Positions 1 to 8,869 of a stretch of DNA of 64,000 nucleotides are shown here, piece after piece. A program made the translations under genes and the position numbers. Below the pieces are notes generated by a model, which worked only from the letters and a program-made list of their open reading frames with translations, was not told where the DNA came from and did not search any database. Numbering within the stretch: the first letter of the stretch is position 1; each line of letters opens with the position of its first letter. This DNA comes from Pararhizobium gei (GTDB lineage: Bacteria; Pseudomonadota; Alphaproteobacteria; Rhizobiales; Rhizobiaceae). The stretch lies in contig NZ_CP119409.1 in NCBI RefSeq assembly GCF_029223885.1, positions 1,514,001 through 1,578,000 of the forward strand, given 5' to 3'.

Positions 1-1
1 C

Positions 2-1834
2 GCCCTTGTCGGGGCAAAGGGCATCACCGCGCTGGAGAGTGCCATGGTGTCCGTCGGCAACAAGGAGGAGGTTGCCCGCGAAGCCATGGATCTGCGCGTC
101 GATATCATCGCCATCAGCCGCATGACCTATCAGCTCGCGGCGCAGCCGGAAAAGGCAGCTGACTTCCGTGCGGAAACCGAGAAACGTGCCGGGGAAATGC
201 TGGAGCGCCTGCCAAAGATCGAACAGGCCGCCGATGCTACCGAATTGGCGCAGCTGAAAACGATCCGGGCAACGCTTGAAAGCTATTTCAACGAAATTCG
301 AGCCATGGTCGGCATTGCCGAGACGAGCGGAACGGACGTTGCAGCGATCCAGGCGAGCCTCGACACGGCGCTCGCAGCCCAGAAGACCGTCACAGCCGCT
401 GTGAAGGAATACAGCACCTATTCGGGGGGAGCCCTCGCCACGGCCCGCGCCGATGCGCTGCATGCTTCCTGGGTCGCGCTGGTGGTCGCCGTTTCCGCCG
501 CCGCCGGCTGCATCCTGCTCGGCGCCGTCGGCAGCCTGCTGGTCGCCCGCCGCGGCATTGCCGCACCCGTGCGCAGTCTGACGGCCGCCATGAGCCGGCT
601 TGCCGAAGGCAATCTCGACAGCACCGGCACGGATACCGAGCGCAAGGACGAAATCGGCGAGATGGCCCGCGCCGTCGAAGTCTTCCGCCGCAATGCGCTC
701 GCCATGCGCGACATGAAGGCCCAGGAAGCCGCGCTCCATGCCCTCAGCAGCGAGTTGCAATCGAGCATCAGCGCCGTCGTTGCCGCCGCTGTCGCCGGCG
801 ACTTCACCGGCCGGATCGGCAAGGACTACAAGAACCCCGATCTCAACCGTTTTGCCGGCAGCGTCAACGAACTGGTGGAAAGCATCGATACCGCGATTTC
901 CGAAGTCCGGCGTGTCATCGCGGCTCTTGCGGATGCCGACCTATCGCAAAGCATGGATGGTAATTTCCAGGGCGCCTTCGCCGAACTGCAGCAGAACGTC
1001 AACGCGACCATGGTGACCTTGCGCTCGACCATGCACAATGTGCGCGGCGCCGCTGGCACCATCAAGGACAGCTCGGCTGAACTCAGTTCGGCCGCCAACG
1101 ACCTGTCGAAGCGCACCGAGCAGCAGGCCGCTGCCCTGGAAGAGACCGCCGCGGCTCTCGACGAGATCACGGCCACCGTCCGCGCTTCGTCGTCCCGCGC
1201 CAACGAGGCGCGCGACATGGTGCGCGCCACCAAGGACAGCGCCGGCAAGTCGGGCGAGATCGTCCGCAACGCCGTCAGCGCCATGAGCCGCATCGAGGGC
1301 TCCTCCAGCCGCATCAGCCAGATCATCGGCGTTATCGACGAGATCGCCTTCCAGACCAATCTCCTGGCCCTTAACGCCGGCGTCGAGGCCGCACGGGCAG
1401 GGGAGGCCGGCCGCGGTTTTGCCGTCGTCGCCCAGGAAGTCCGCGAGCTCGCCCAGCGTTCGGCCAATGCCGCCAAGGAAATCAAGACGCTGATCAGCGC
1501 GTCTGCCTCCGAAGTCGAAGGCGGCGTCTCGCTGGTGCGGGCCACCGGCGATGCCCTGGTCGAGATCGAACAACTGGTCCTCAAGGTCAACGATCATGTC
1601 GACAGCATAGCAACCGCCGCCCGCGAACAGTCTGTGGCGCTGGCCGAAATCAACACCTCGGTCAACCATATGGATCAGATGACCCAGAAAAACGCCGCCA
1701 TGGTCGAGGAAACCACAGCCGCCAGCGAAACGCTCGCCGAAGAAAGCCGCCAGTTGCAGACACTGCTGGCGCGGTTCAAGCTGGAAGAGGAAATCAGGCA
1801 CTCCCGCAACCAGCCGTCGCGCTACGCTGCTTGA
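2..1834 (+). CDS. Methyl-accepting chemotaxis protein, 5' end outside window
   Basis: The reading frame is open from base 2, so the N-terminus and probably the first membrane segment are missing. The visible part carries a periplasmic four-helix-type stretch, a membrane segment at about residues 142-168 counted from the Met at base 44, a HAMP domain, a second HAMP-like linker and a long coiled-coil signalling domain. The conserved hairpin tip (NLLALNAGVEAARAGEAG, about residue 440) binds CheA/CheW in this family. The C-terminus has no NWETF-type receptor-tether pentapeptide. The ligand cannot be told. Identification is firm; the true start is unseen. Confidence 0.93.
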   Translation, partial: ALVGAKGITALESAMVSVGNKEEVAREAMDLRVDIIAISRMTYQLAAQPEKAADFRAETEKRAGEMLERLPKIEQAADATELAQLKTIRATLESYFNEIRAMVGIAETSGTDVAAIQASLDTALAAQKTVTAAVKEYSTYSGGALATARADALHASWVALVVAVSAAAGCILLGAVGSLLVARRGIAAPVRSLTAAMSRLAEGNLDSTGTDTERKDEIGEMARAVEVFRRNALAMRDMKAQEAALHALSSELQSSISAVVAAAVAGDFTGRIGKDYKNPDLNRFAGSVNELVESIDTAISEVRRVIAALADADLSQSMDGNFQGAFAELQQNVNATMVTLRSTMHNVRGAAGTIKDSSAELSSAANDLSKRTEQQAAALEETAAALDEITATVRASSSRANEARDMVRATKDSAGKSGEIVRNAVSAMSRIEGSSSRISQIIGVIDEIAFQTNLLALNAGVEAARAGEAGRGFAVVAQEVRELAQRSANAAKEIKTLISASASEVEGGVSLVRATGDALVEIEQLVLKVNDHVDSIATAAREQSVALAEINTSVNHMDQMTQKNAAMVEETTAASETLAEESRQLQTLLARFKLEEEIRHSRNQPSRYAA

Positions 1835-2103
1835 TAAAGCTGAAGATCGAATCAGAGGCTGGGCCAACGTGTTTACGGGTACAGCCTCTGGTTACGTAAC
1901 CAGCATGCGCCACCTATTAAGAGTCAGTTAAAAAATCAGCTCGTTTTGTGCTGTAGCCCTGTTTCAAATTGACAGTCAACCTCCGCCGGAAATACCTTCG
2001 GTTGAGTAAGCGCACGATGAGTCGTGAAGGGGGCATGAACTTATCTGCTGCGTCGGACTCGGCCGGAAGCGATAACCATCCGAGTGAAATGGGGATTTTT
2101 TTC

Positions 2104-2817
2104 ATGAAGCGCTTTTCCAGCGGGATTCTGGCTCGCATCCTCAGCCCGCTGCTGATCTGCAGCATGCTGTGCATATCCTTCGGCTCCGCCGCGAACGCAC
2201 GGTTCATTCAGCCAGATACGATGGACCCGACGATCGAGGGGGTAGGTACGAACCGCTATGCGTATGCAGGCAATGATCCGGTGAATCGGAGCGATCCGAA
2301 CGGACACCAAACTGAACTATTGGTTGGAGGCGCTTTGACTGCTGGCATAGCAGGATGTGCTGCTAGTGGAGTTTGTGGACTTGTGGTCGCTGGAGCCATC
2401 GGTGTCGCCATAGTTGGATCCGCAATTGGCATATCCATTATGAGTGGGCGCGAAGAGGACTATGAAATTGGCGCGTTAGGAGAAGAATATGATGTTCGCA
2501 CTGGGAAGCTGAAAGGTGACCTCCCGCAATCAGTGCCACCGGACGTTTCGGATGAAACACTAGATGATGCAATTGATAAAGCATATGAGAGCTTGGGAGC
2601 GCGGGAAAATGAGCAGCGCTTCGGAAGTAGGGACAGCGCTACAGTTAAGGGTCATAAAGAAAGGATGGACCGAGAGCGAAAATATGCAGAGATGCTAAAC
2701 GAGGAACGGGAACGGCGTAATAAAGAACGAGAGCAAGATCTAAGACAATCTGACGATACAAATGACAATGATAGCGGTGATCACGATACGAAGGCGAACG
2801 AATCGAAAAAGAAGTAA
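2104..2817 (+). CDS. Secreted RHS-core-tip protein, candidate polymorphic toxin
   Basis: The start at 2104 is preferred over an upstream in-frame ATG because it opens a clear signal peptide ([20 protein letters not shown], ending near ANA). Directly after it come hallmark RHS-repeat-associated core residues ([27 protein letters not shown]), the motif that ends an RHS cage just before the variable toxin domain. A hydrophobic Gly/Ala stretch follows, then a highly charged Lys/Glu/Arg-rich tail of about 110 residues. No catalytic motif was recognised. The protein is therefore a short, secreted RHS tip without the large RHS shell, either a captured cassette or a remnant. It is followed by a candidate immunity gene. 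Codon use is more AT-rich than the flanks, which suggests transfer. Confidence 0.6.
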   Translation: MKRFSSGILARILSPLLICSMLCISFGSAANARFIQPDTMDPTIEGVGTNRYAYAGNDPVNRSDPNGHQTELLVGGALTAGIAGCAASGVCGLVVAGAIGVAIVGSAIGISIMSGREEDYEIGALGEEYDVRTGKLKGDLPQSVPPDVSDETLDDAIDKAYESLGARENEQRFGSRDSATVKGHKERMDRERKYAEMLNEERERRNKEREQDLRQSDDTNDNDSGDHDTKANESKKK

Positions 2818-2838
2818 TTTTAGTGTATCGGTGAATCT

Positions 2839-3489
2839 ATGGTAGATAAATTTTTCTTAAAAAAAACGAATGATATAATTCTTGAAAGACAAGAAAGCAC
2901 CGACGGCGAGTTTATATATGAGGCCGAACAGGCCCTCCTTGGCAGATGGCGCGAAGGAACTGATCTGGAATTCCTGATCGATATGCTGGTATCTGAAATC
3001 ACGGAAAAAAGACTTAAAGGAATTTCCTTTCTCGGGGAATTGGGGCAGGGTGTCGCAGGATTACATGACGTTATATTCAAGCTTGTGAATGATCCGCTAC
3101 CGCAAGGTCGCCGGGCATTTGTCGGTTATCTGGTAAATTCACGGCTTTACAACAATGAAATCCGTGAAGGCTTGGCGGCGTGTTTCTTGGATTTCGATCT
3201 GAGTGTCAGGGCTGCTACGATAAACTGGGCAATTTTTACGACCGACGATAGATTGGACGGCGTCGCCAAGTTGGTTGAAGCTGGTCACGGTGCGATAGTG
3301 TCTGACATTTGGAGAGATTCAGACTTGAAGCGCGGTCTCAGAGGACTGAGTATTGTTCGTAGCGTGCGTAGCGGAAAAAGTATTCAGCTTATAAGAGAAA
3401 GTGTATATGAGGAAGATAGCTATATATTTGACTACCTTCAATTTTCTGAGCGTCGGATAAAAGCATACAATCAATTCAGAGAGAGATAA
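2839..3489 (+). CDS. HEAT-repeat-like protein, candidate immunity protein
   Basis: This 216-aa cytoplasmic protein starts 21 bases after the RHS-tip gene. It is made of short amphipathic helix pairs, for example LEFLIDMLVSEITEKRLKGI followed by a GELGQGV turn and a second helix, which resembles HEAT/ARM-type immunity proteins of RHS/CDI toxins. It has no signal peptide and no enzyme motif. The low GC (many ATA, TTT and AAA codons) matches its upstream neighbour. The function is inferred from position and fold type only; no family was recognised with certainty. Confidence 0.5.
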   Translation: MVDKFFLKKTNDIILERQESTDGEFIYEAEQALLGRWREGTDLEFLIDMLVSEITEKRLKGISFLGELGQGVAGLHDVIFKLVNDPLPQGRRAFVGYLVNSRLYNNEIREGLAACFLDFDLSVRAATINWAIFTTDDRLDGVAKLVEAGHGAIVSDIWRDSDLKRGLRGLSIVRSVRSGKSIQLIRESVYEEDSYIFDYLQFSERRIKAYNQFRER

Positions 3490-3523
3490 GTTTATTCGCG
3501 TCAAAGCGTCTACACGCCGGCTT

Positions 3524-3649
3524 CGTAGAGAATTCTGGCTTTGATCTGCCCCGCGCCGTGGGCTGAATAATGTGACTTGGTATTCCAAATCTGGAAGATA
3601 TATTGATATAGATAGTGATGAAACTATCGTTTCATTTGGGCAGTTATAG
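3524..3649 (+). pseudogene. Remnant of an RHS-type toxin tail
   Basis: No ORF of normal length is here, but one frame reads RLRREFWL, a stop at 3542-3544, then GLNNVTWYSKSG and further residues to a stop at 3647-3649, immediately before the ATG of the next gene. A frame that ends exactly where a small AT-rich gene begins is the usual layout of a toxin tip and its immunity gene. The R-x-x-F-W pattern occurs near the start of some HNH/LHH toxin domains. This is read as a broken, displaced toxin cassette. Support is moderate because the stretch is short. Confidence 0.35.
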
Positions 3650-4018
3650 ATGGACAAGGTTCGGTACGAGAAAATCAGCAAAATAATATCGAATCTTTTT
3701 GTCGATGTTGACGCGAAAGACATAAAAGAAAATATTTCAGGCGGAAATTTTTCGTATTTTAACGATGTCGCGAAGTTTGAAAATATCGCGGAATTTTCAG
3801 ATTTTTGGGATGATCTTTATTGGTTCGCAGAAATAAAAGATGAGCCTTCATGTGAAGAGCATCCGTGTATTCATATGTCACATGCTTGTTCAACCGCGGG
3901 CGGGAAAATAGTTTCTAAAGTAAACGGATTATACTCGATATCCGATGCGCGGAGTGGCGGGACCGTTATTAGCAATTGCCCTTGGTGTGGAATACATCTT
4001 AACACAGAAGCCTTGTAG
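3650..4018 (+). CDS. Small zinc-ribbon-like protein, candidate orphan immunity protein
   Basis: This 122-aa acidic protein begins at the base after the stop of the toxin remnant. Its C-terminal half has paired cysteines and histidines (CEEHPCIHMSHAC and a terminal CPWCGIHL) that look like a zinc ribbon. The Cys pattern and the closing CPWCG resemble small proteins of the DUF6980 type, but this is from memory and untested. The gene is AT-rich like the two genes before it. Its position after a broken toxin tip suggests a retained immunity gene. No promoter is obvious. Confidence 0.45.
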   Translation: MDKVRYEKISKIISNLFVDVDAKDIKENISGGNFSYFNDVAKFENIAEFSDFWDDLYWFAEIKDEPSCEEHPCIHMSHACSTAGGKIVSKVNGLYSISDARSGGTVISNCPWCGIHLNTEAL

Positions 4019-4081
4019 TTTGGAGTTCCTACAACGGCCTGGCCGGCACGGGAGGGCAGCAATGCTACTATTTCAAAGGAC

Positions 4082-4106
4082 AGAGGGCACCCCCGGGGCG
4101 CCCTCT
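4082..4106 (+). terminator. Hairpin after the toxin/immunity islet
   Basis: AGAGGGC at 4082-4088 pairs with GCCCTCT at 4100-4106 around an 11-base GC-rich loop, followed by TCTATTT. It lies between the end of the rightward islet and the leftward OsmC gene and could stop rightward transcription. Confidence 0.5.
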
Positions 4107-4146
4107 TCTATTTCCGTACCTCGGCCGTCGCTTTAGCGGTGAAAGC

Positions 4147-4578
4147 TTAACGCAGCAAGACGTTCAAGGTGATCGGAACGGCCGACAGAGCCTTTGACAC
4201 AGGGCATCCGGCCTTTGCCTTGTTGGCAATCTCCGTAAATGCCGCTTCATCCGTGCCGGGCACGCTTGCGGTCAGGTTGAGTTCGATGGCGGTGATGGAA
4301 AAGCCGTCGGAGACTTTTTCAAGCGTGACGACGGCCTTGGTGTCGAGACTGTCGGCCGTCAATCCGGCCTCTCCCAGCATCATCGACAGCGCCATGGTAA
4401 AGCAGGCCGCGTGGGAAGCGCCGATCAGTTCCTCGGGGTTCGTGCCGCGCACGCCTTCGAAGCGGGTGTTGAAACCGTAGGGATAGGACGACAGCGCGCC
4501 GCTTTCCGTCGAAATCTCGCCCTTGCCGTCCTTCAGGCCGCCGACCCAATGGGCGGAACCGTTTTTCTGAATTTTCAT
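4147..4578 (-). CDS. OsmC/Ohr-family peroxiredoxin
   Basis: The 143-aa size and the two spaced cysteines (AACFTMALS and GCPVSKAL) are those of OsmC-family thiol peroxidases, which reduce organic hydroperoxides in the cytosol using lipoyl or thiol donors. The N-terminal beta region (SAHWVGGLKDGKGEIS) and the GTNPEEL segment are typical of the OsmC rather than the Ohr branch. A GGAG-like ribosome site precedes the ATG. The gene is transcribed away from the following VOC gene's 3' end, with about 150 bases between them. Family assignment is firm; the physiological substrate is unknown. Confidence 0.9.
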   Translation of the reverse strand: MKIQKNGSAHWVGGLKDGKGEISTESGALSSYPYGFNTRFEGVRGTNPEELIGASHAACFTMALSMMLGEAGLTADSLDTKAVVTLEKVSDGFSITAIELNLTASVPGTDEAAFTEIANKAKAGCPVSKALSAVPITLNVLLR

Positions 4579-4725
4579 GAAAGTCTCCTCTGTCTGGGTT
4601 CACGGGCGGATAACACCCGGAGGGCACGATCTGTTCCGGCTTGATCGAGGACCGGTCGCCAATAGCCGATCCCGCAGCAATGATCTCACGGGTGGGCTTT
4701 AGCACCGCGTAACACGATGCTTGGC

Positions 4726-5685
4726 TCAAGCCGAAAGCTTCAGCCCGATCCCCCAGGGGTCGATCAGCGAGACCGTCTCGCCGTTGCGGGTCACGGGGAT
4801 TTCCAGTGCATCCAGCCGGGCAATCGCGCTCTGCAGCTTCGCCGTGTCGTTGAAATGCACCGTGTAGTCGGCAAGGCCGGTCATGTTGGCCTGCCGCTTG
4901 GCCGCACCGCGCGAGTTCCAGATATTGGCAGCGATATGGTGGTGGTATTTGCCGGATGCAAAGAAGCTGGCGCCGGGATAGGTCGCCATCAGATCGAGGC
5001 CGAGCACATCGCGGAAGAAGGCGTCGGCCTCAGGGATATCGGACACCTGCAGGTGGACATGGCCGATCGCAGTGCCGTCCGCCATGCCGTCCCAGCCGCC
5101 CTTCGGCGCCTCGTCGTAGAGCGCCTGCAGGTCGAGCCGCAGCGTCGCCATCTTCACCATGCCATTGTCGGCATAGTCCCATTCGGCGCGCGGACGGTCG
5201 CGATAGACTTCGATGCCGTTGCCTTCGGGATCGCCGATATAGATGGCTTCGCTGACGAGATGGTCGGAGGCGCCCTGCAGCGGCACGTTGTTATCGGCGA
5301 CATGGGCGAGCCAGCGGCCAAGCGCCAGGCGGTCGGGAACGAGAAAGGCCGTGTGGAAAAGCCCCGGCGCATTGCGCGGCGCGACCTCCGTGTTGCCCTG
5401 CGTGGTCAGCGTCAGGAGCGGCCGTCCGGCAACGCCCAGCACCTCGCCGCTCGCCGTCTTTTCGATCGGCGTCAGCCCCATGACGGACTGATACCAGGAG
5501 GAGACCATGGACAGGTCGCGCACCACCAGATGCGCGTGATCCACATAGGCGGGCATGCGGATGGCGTGGCTGTCGGTCTGTTCGGTCATGGCTGGGGTCT
5601 CCGCTCCGGCTCGATTGGCGGCAGTGCCTGTCATCAGCGCCGCTGCCGAAAGTTTCAAAAGGGTGCGTCTGTCGAGGCTGTCCAT
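4726..5685 (-). CDS. VOC-family (CatE-like) protein with Tat-type signal
   Basis: Two tandem vicinal-oxygen-chelate modules are present. The first starts near YVDHAHLVVRDL and ends near GNGIEVYRDRP; the second runs from IGHVHLQVSD to WGIGLKLS. Their His/Glu metal-ligand positions resemble catechol-2,3-dioxygenase-like CatE proteins. The N-terminus reads DRRTLLKLSAAALM followed by an AGA-type cleavage site, which fits a twin-arginine signal and is unusual for this mostly cytoplasmic family. An alternative start at 5589 (MTEQTDSH) has a GGAGACC site and would remove the signal, so export depends on which start is used. The substrate is unknown. Confidence 0.8.
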   Translation of the reverse strand: MDSLDRRTLLKLSAAALMTGTAANRAGAETPAMTEQTDSHAIRMPAYVDHAHLVVRDLSMVSSWYQSVMGLTPIEKTASGEVLGVAGRPLLTLTTQGNTEVAPRNAPGLFHTAFLVPDRLALGRWLAHVADNNVPLQGASDHLVSEAIYIGDPEGNGIEVYRDRPRAEWDYADNGMVKMATLRLDLQALYDEAPKGGWDGMADGTAIGHVHLQVSDIPEADAFFRDVLGLDLMATYPGASFFASGKYHHHIAANIWNSRGAAKRQANMTGLADYTVHFNDTAKLQSAIARLDALEIPVTRNGETVSLIDPWGIGLKLSA

Positions 5686-5926
5686 GGCGCGTCCTGTGTT
5701 GTCACCGGTCTTCTATCGCCCATGCGCGGAGCCAGCGAAAGCGCGCGGATTGGAGATGTACCGTTCTCTGCGCGTTGACAATCGCCTGCGGCAGTTCGCC
5801 GGTTGCAATCGGGCGGCAAGCCTACCTATATCTGAATATGCAGCGATAAGGGGAAGGGCCGGTGCAAACGGCCTCTGACGGATAATCCGTCTCCCTTGTC
5901 TCGCGACAACCTTCGAGGACACGGTC

Positions 5927-6349
5927 ATGTACAAGAAAATCATCGTTCCGATTGCCATGGATCAGCTGGAGCACGGCGAAAAGGCGCTGGTGCTTGCCAA
6001 AACGCTGCTCGACGCGGGCGGCGAAATCACGCTCCTGAACGTTGTCGAGGATCTCAACGCCTACGCGCAGGGATATATGATCGTTGATTTTCCGCTGGAG
6101 ATGATCGAAGCCTCGCGCAAGCATGCCACCGAGACGCTGGCAGCGTTGAAAGAGAAGCACGCCATCGCCGGTGCCGTCGAAATCCGCACAGGTGGAGCGG
6201 CCGGGGCGATCAATGCCTTGGCAAAGGATCAAGGGGCCGATCTCGTCGTCATCGCCTCGCACCGGCCCGGCCTGATCGATTATTTCATCGGCTCCACGGC
6301 AAGCCGCGTCGCAAGCCATTGCCCCTGCACGGTGCTGATCCACCGCTAG
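5927..6349 (+). CDS. Universal stress protein, UspA family
   Basis: A single 140-aa Usp domain. The N-terminal strand KKIIVPIAMD and the C-terminal nucleotide motif (ASHRPG, then GSTASRV) match ATP-binding Usp proteins. GAGGA stands about 8 bases before the ATG. The gene is divergent from the VOC gene across about 240 bases and convergent with the Sel1 gene, with only 21 bases between stops. It probably acts as a small ATP-binding stress protein; no partner is suggested by the context. Confidence 0.92.
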   Translation: MYKKIIVPIAMDQLEHGEKALVLAKTLLDAGGEITLLNVVEDLNAYAQGYMIVDFPLEMIEASRKHATETLAALKEKHAIAGAVEIRTGGAAGAINALAKDQGADLVVIASHRPGLIDYFIGSTASRVASHCPCTVLIHR

Positions 6350-6370
6350 ACGCGACAAGGACAGGCTGGC

Positions 6371-7732
6371 TCACCGAACCCCGAAAATCCTGTCGATGGC
6401 GGCCTGCGTCTGGGCGCCAAAGCCGCCGTCGATCGGGCCGGAATAGAGCTTCAGCCGTTTGAGGCGCTGCTGCAGCGCCTTGCGGAAGGCGGACGACCAG
6501 TTGCCGGAATTGTCGCGCATCTGGTCGCGGCTGAAGGTGGCGCCGGCGCGAAGGGCCTTTTCCATCCATTCCGCCGCTTCCGCCGGGTCAGCCGTCACGG
6601 CCTTGCCCTTGTCGTAGAAGTCGGCGAGATTGTTGAAAGCGACGCCGTCGCCGCCCGCCGCGGCACGGCGGTAGAATTCGATGGCCCGGTGAAGGTCGGG
6701 CAACGCGCCTTCGCCCGTCTCATAGGCGTAGCCGAGGTTGGTCAGCGCCGTGATATTGCCGGCATCGGATGCCTGCTGGTACAGCGCCATTCCCCGCGAC
6801 ACGTCCTTGGCAACGCCGATTCCGGAATAATACATGTAGCCCAGACCGTTCATCGCATCGGCATTGCCGGCTGCCACCGCTCTTGTGTACCAGTCGAGCG
6901 CTTTAGCGGTGTCGACCGGTCCGCCGATGCCGTTCAGATGGAAATGGGCGGCATTGTTCATGCCGACGGCATTACCGGCTTCGGCGCCGCGAATATACCA
7001 TTGGCGCGCCTGCTCCAGATCGCGCGGCACCGCGCTGCTGGTCTCCAGCAGATAGCCGGCATCGGTCATGGCGCGCGCATTGCCGCCCGCTGCCGCCTTC
7101 ATGTACCAGTCGAGCGCCACGACATCGTCTTCCGGCACGCCGCGGCCGTAGTCGTAGAAGTAACCGACATTGAACATTCCCCAGGCGCTGTTGCGCAGCG
7201 CCGCCTGGCTGTACCAGCGCAGGGCTTCCGCCTGATCCTGATCCACGCCTTCGCCATTGTCATAGGCGTAGCCCATCGCGGCATAGGCTGCGGCATAGCC
7301 GCGCCCGGCGGCCTTGCGATAGAGCTCGACGGCGACAGCAAGCTCCTTTTGCTTCTCCCTGGCGCGTGCCGTTTGATAGAGGAAGCGCAGAATGCCGGGC
7401 TTTTCCGCAAGCGCTCTTTCGCAGGCGGCCAGCGCCGCTGCTCCATCCATCTTGTCGAGCTCGACAGGTGGAACGGATTTTACCCGCTCCTGGTCCAGCG
7501 GGTCGGCGGCCAGCGCGTCGCAGGCATCGACCCCGTTTGCGCTGGCTGAAGGCACGGCGGTCATCGTGCCGATCGAAGAGCCTTGTCTGGTTCCGGCTGC
7601 CGGCGGGGCGGCCATCGGCGGAGAAGCATAGCCGCTCGACACGATATCCTGGGCTTGGCCGGCCGGAGGTCCGGCCAATAGTGCGGCACAAAGCGCCCAA
7701 GGCAGAATGCGGATATGCCGTGTCGTTTCCAT
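6371..7732 (-). CDS. Exported Sel1-repeat protein
   Basis: The start at 7732 is preferred because GAGGGAG lies 7 bases upstream and the protein then opens with a signal peptide ending near GQAQD. About seven Sel1/TPR-like repeats of roughly 36 residues follow (AAAxGYAAAYAAMGYAYD, then SAWGMFNVGYFYDYG and so on). The C-terminal segment (LYSGPIDGGFGAQTQAAID) looks like a short peptidoglycan-binding motif. Proteins of this build act as periplasmic scaffolds in rhizobia (ExoR- and PodJ-like repeats), but no specific partner can be named. Confidence 0.85.
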   Translation of the reverse strand: METTRHIRILPWALCAALLAGPPAGQAQDIVSSGYASPPMAAPPAAGTRQGSSIGTMTAVPSASANGVDACDALAADPLDQERVKSVPPVELDKMDGAAALAACERALAEKPGILRFLYQTARAREKQKELAVAVELYRKAAGRGYAAAYAAMGYAYDNGEGVDQDQAEALRWYSQAALRNSAWGMFNVGYFYDYGRGVPEDDVVALDWYMKAAAGGNARAMTDAGYLLETSSAVPRDLEQARQWYIRGAEAGNAVGMNNAAHFHLNGIGGPVDTAKALDWYTRAVAAGNADAMNGLGYMYYSGIGVAKDVSRGMALYQQASDAGNITALTNLGYAYETGEGALPDLHRAIEFYRRAAAGGDGVAFNNLADFYDKGKAVTADPAEAAEWMEKALRAGATFSRDQMRDNSGNWSSAFRKALQQRLKRLKLYSGPIDGGFGAQTQAAIDRIFGVR

Positions 7733-7969
7733 CAACGCTCCCTCGCCATTCTCAATCCTGCTATTCTGGATCAAACGGGCACGCGCGCAAGTCTCCCGGG
7801 GAACAGACCGGTGTCATTCAGTTGCAAAGATTGATCTTTGTCGAACTTGTCGCGGTGGTGGAGCTTGTGTCAGACTAACAAGGGCTGGGTCCGACGTTTG
7901 CGCTCCGCGCGTGCCGTGAGGAGAAAACATATGCGGCTGCGCAAGGTGACACCAAGGTGACACGATGTC

Positions 7970-8665
7970 ATGGGATGGCAGAACGAGACTGATCGAGAGG
8001 GCCTGGTGGAAATAAAGGGAATCAAGTGGAATTATGACCGCTCCGAACTGATCGCCGATGGCGTCGTTCACGGCATCGGTCTCGTCCTCGCGCTGATCGG
8101 TGTGACGGCAATGATTTTCTACGCCACGGTCTGGACCACGTCCGGGCAGCTTGTTGCAGCCTCGGTCTATGGTGCCGGTCTGGTCGCGACCCTGTCGATT
8201 TCCTTCCTCTACAATCTTTATCCGGTGTCGCAAACGAAATGGTTCCTGCGACGGTTCGACCATTCGTCTATCTTCATCCTGATTGCGGCTACCTATACGC
8301 CTTTCCTGCAGCGGGGCTGGGACGATTCCTTCCTGTTCGGTATGCTGATCGGCATATGGACCATCGCCCTGTTCGGCGTGCTGCTCAAATGCCTGTTTCC
8401 CGGCCGCTTCGACAGGCTGGCAATCCTGCTTTATCTCGCGATGGGCTGGAGCGGTGTCTTCGCAGCCGGCCCACTTCTGTCGCAGTTGAGCGAAACCACC
8501 CTGATCCTGATCGTCGTCGGCGGCGTCATCTATTCGCTCGGCGTGATCTTTCATGTCTGGGAAAGACTGCGGTTCCAGAACGCGATCTGGCACGGTTTCG
8601 TGGTCTCCGCCGCGGCGGTGCATTATTCCGCCGTGCTGACATGTCTGGCCAGTGGACCGGCGTGA
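7970..8665 (+). CDS. Hemolysin III / PAQR-type membrane protein
   Basis: Seven hydrophobic segments and the three conserved polar motifs of the HlyIII (YqfA/PAQR) family are present: ELIADGVVHGIG near the N-terminus, FDHSSIFILIAATYTPF in the middle, and IWHGFVVSAAAVHY near the end. Their His/Asp residues form the zinc site in family structures. A GTG at 8006 with GAGAGG upstream is a plausible alternative start and would remove 12 residues. An 11-base tandem repeat (CAAGGTGACAC) lies just upstream. The physiological role is uncertain; family members have been linked to membrane-lipid homeostasis. Confidence 0.88.
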   Translation: MGWQNETDREGLVEIKGIKWNYDRSELIADGVVHGIGLVLALIGVTAMIFYATVWTTSGQLVAASVYGAGLVATLSISFLYNLYPVSQTKWFLRRFDHSSIFILIAATYTPFLQRGWDDSFLFGMLIGIWTIALFGVLLKCLFPGRFDRLAILLYLAMGWSGVFAAGPLLSQLSETTLILIVVGGVIYSLGVIFHVWERLRFQNAIWHGFVVSAAAVHYSAVLTCLASGPA

Positions 8666-8695
8666 TGCCGAAGCCGTGCCGCTGGCCTGACCTCG

Positions 8696-8766
8696 CCACA
8701 GGGGGAGATTGTTCTTTTGGCTTATACGCTCAAATTCATGTGGTGATCTCCCCCTTGTGGGGGAGA
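8696..8766. repeat. Intergenic palindromic element
   Basis: The arms CCACAGGGGGAGAT (8696-8709) and ATCTCCCCCTTGTGG (8746-8760) are complementary apart from one extra base. The right arm is itself a hairpin (TCTCCCCC-TTGT-GGGGGAGA, 8747-8766). It looks like a member of a dispersed palindromic repeat family of rhizobia, placed between the convergent hlyIII and msrB genes where it may also end transcription. Confidence 0.55.
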
Positions 8767-8869
8767 AGTGGTCATCGCCGACGGAGGGGAAGCACGCTCT
8801 GATCTTCGGACAATCGATCGGAATGCGGTGGTTCTCGTTTGCGCCGACCACCGTCCCTCCGGCGAAATA

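Noticed and set aside
4717..5778. A 353-aa plus-strand frame
   Set aside because: Antisense shadow of the VOC gene; the minus-strand protein has clear family motifs.
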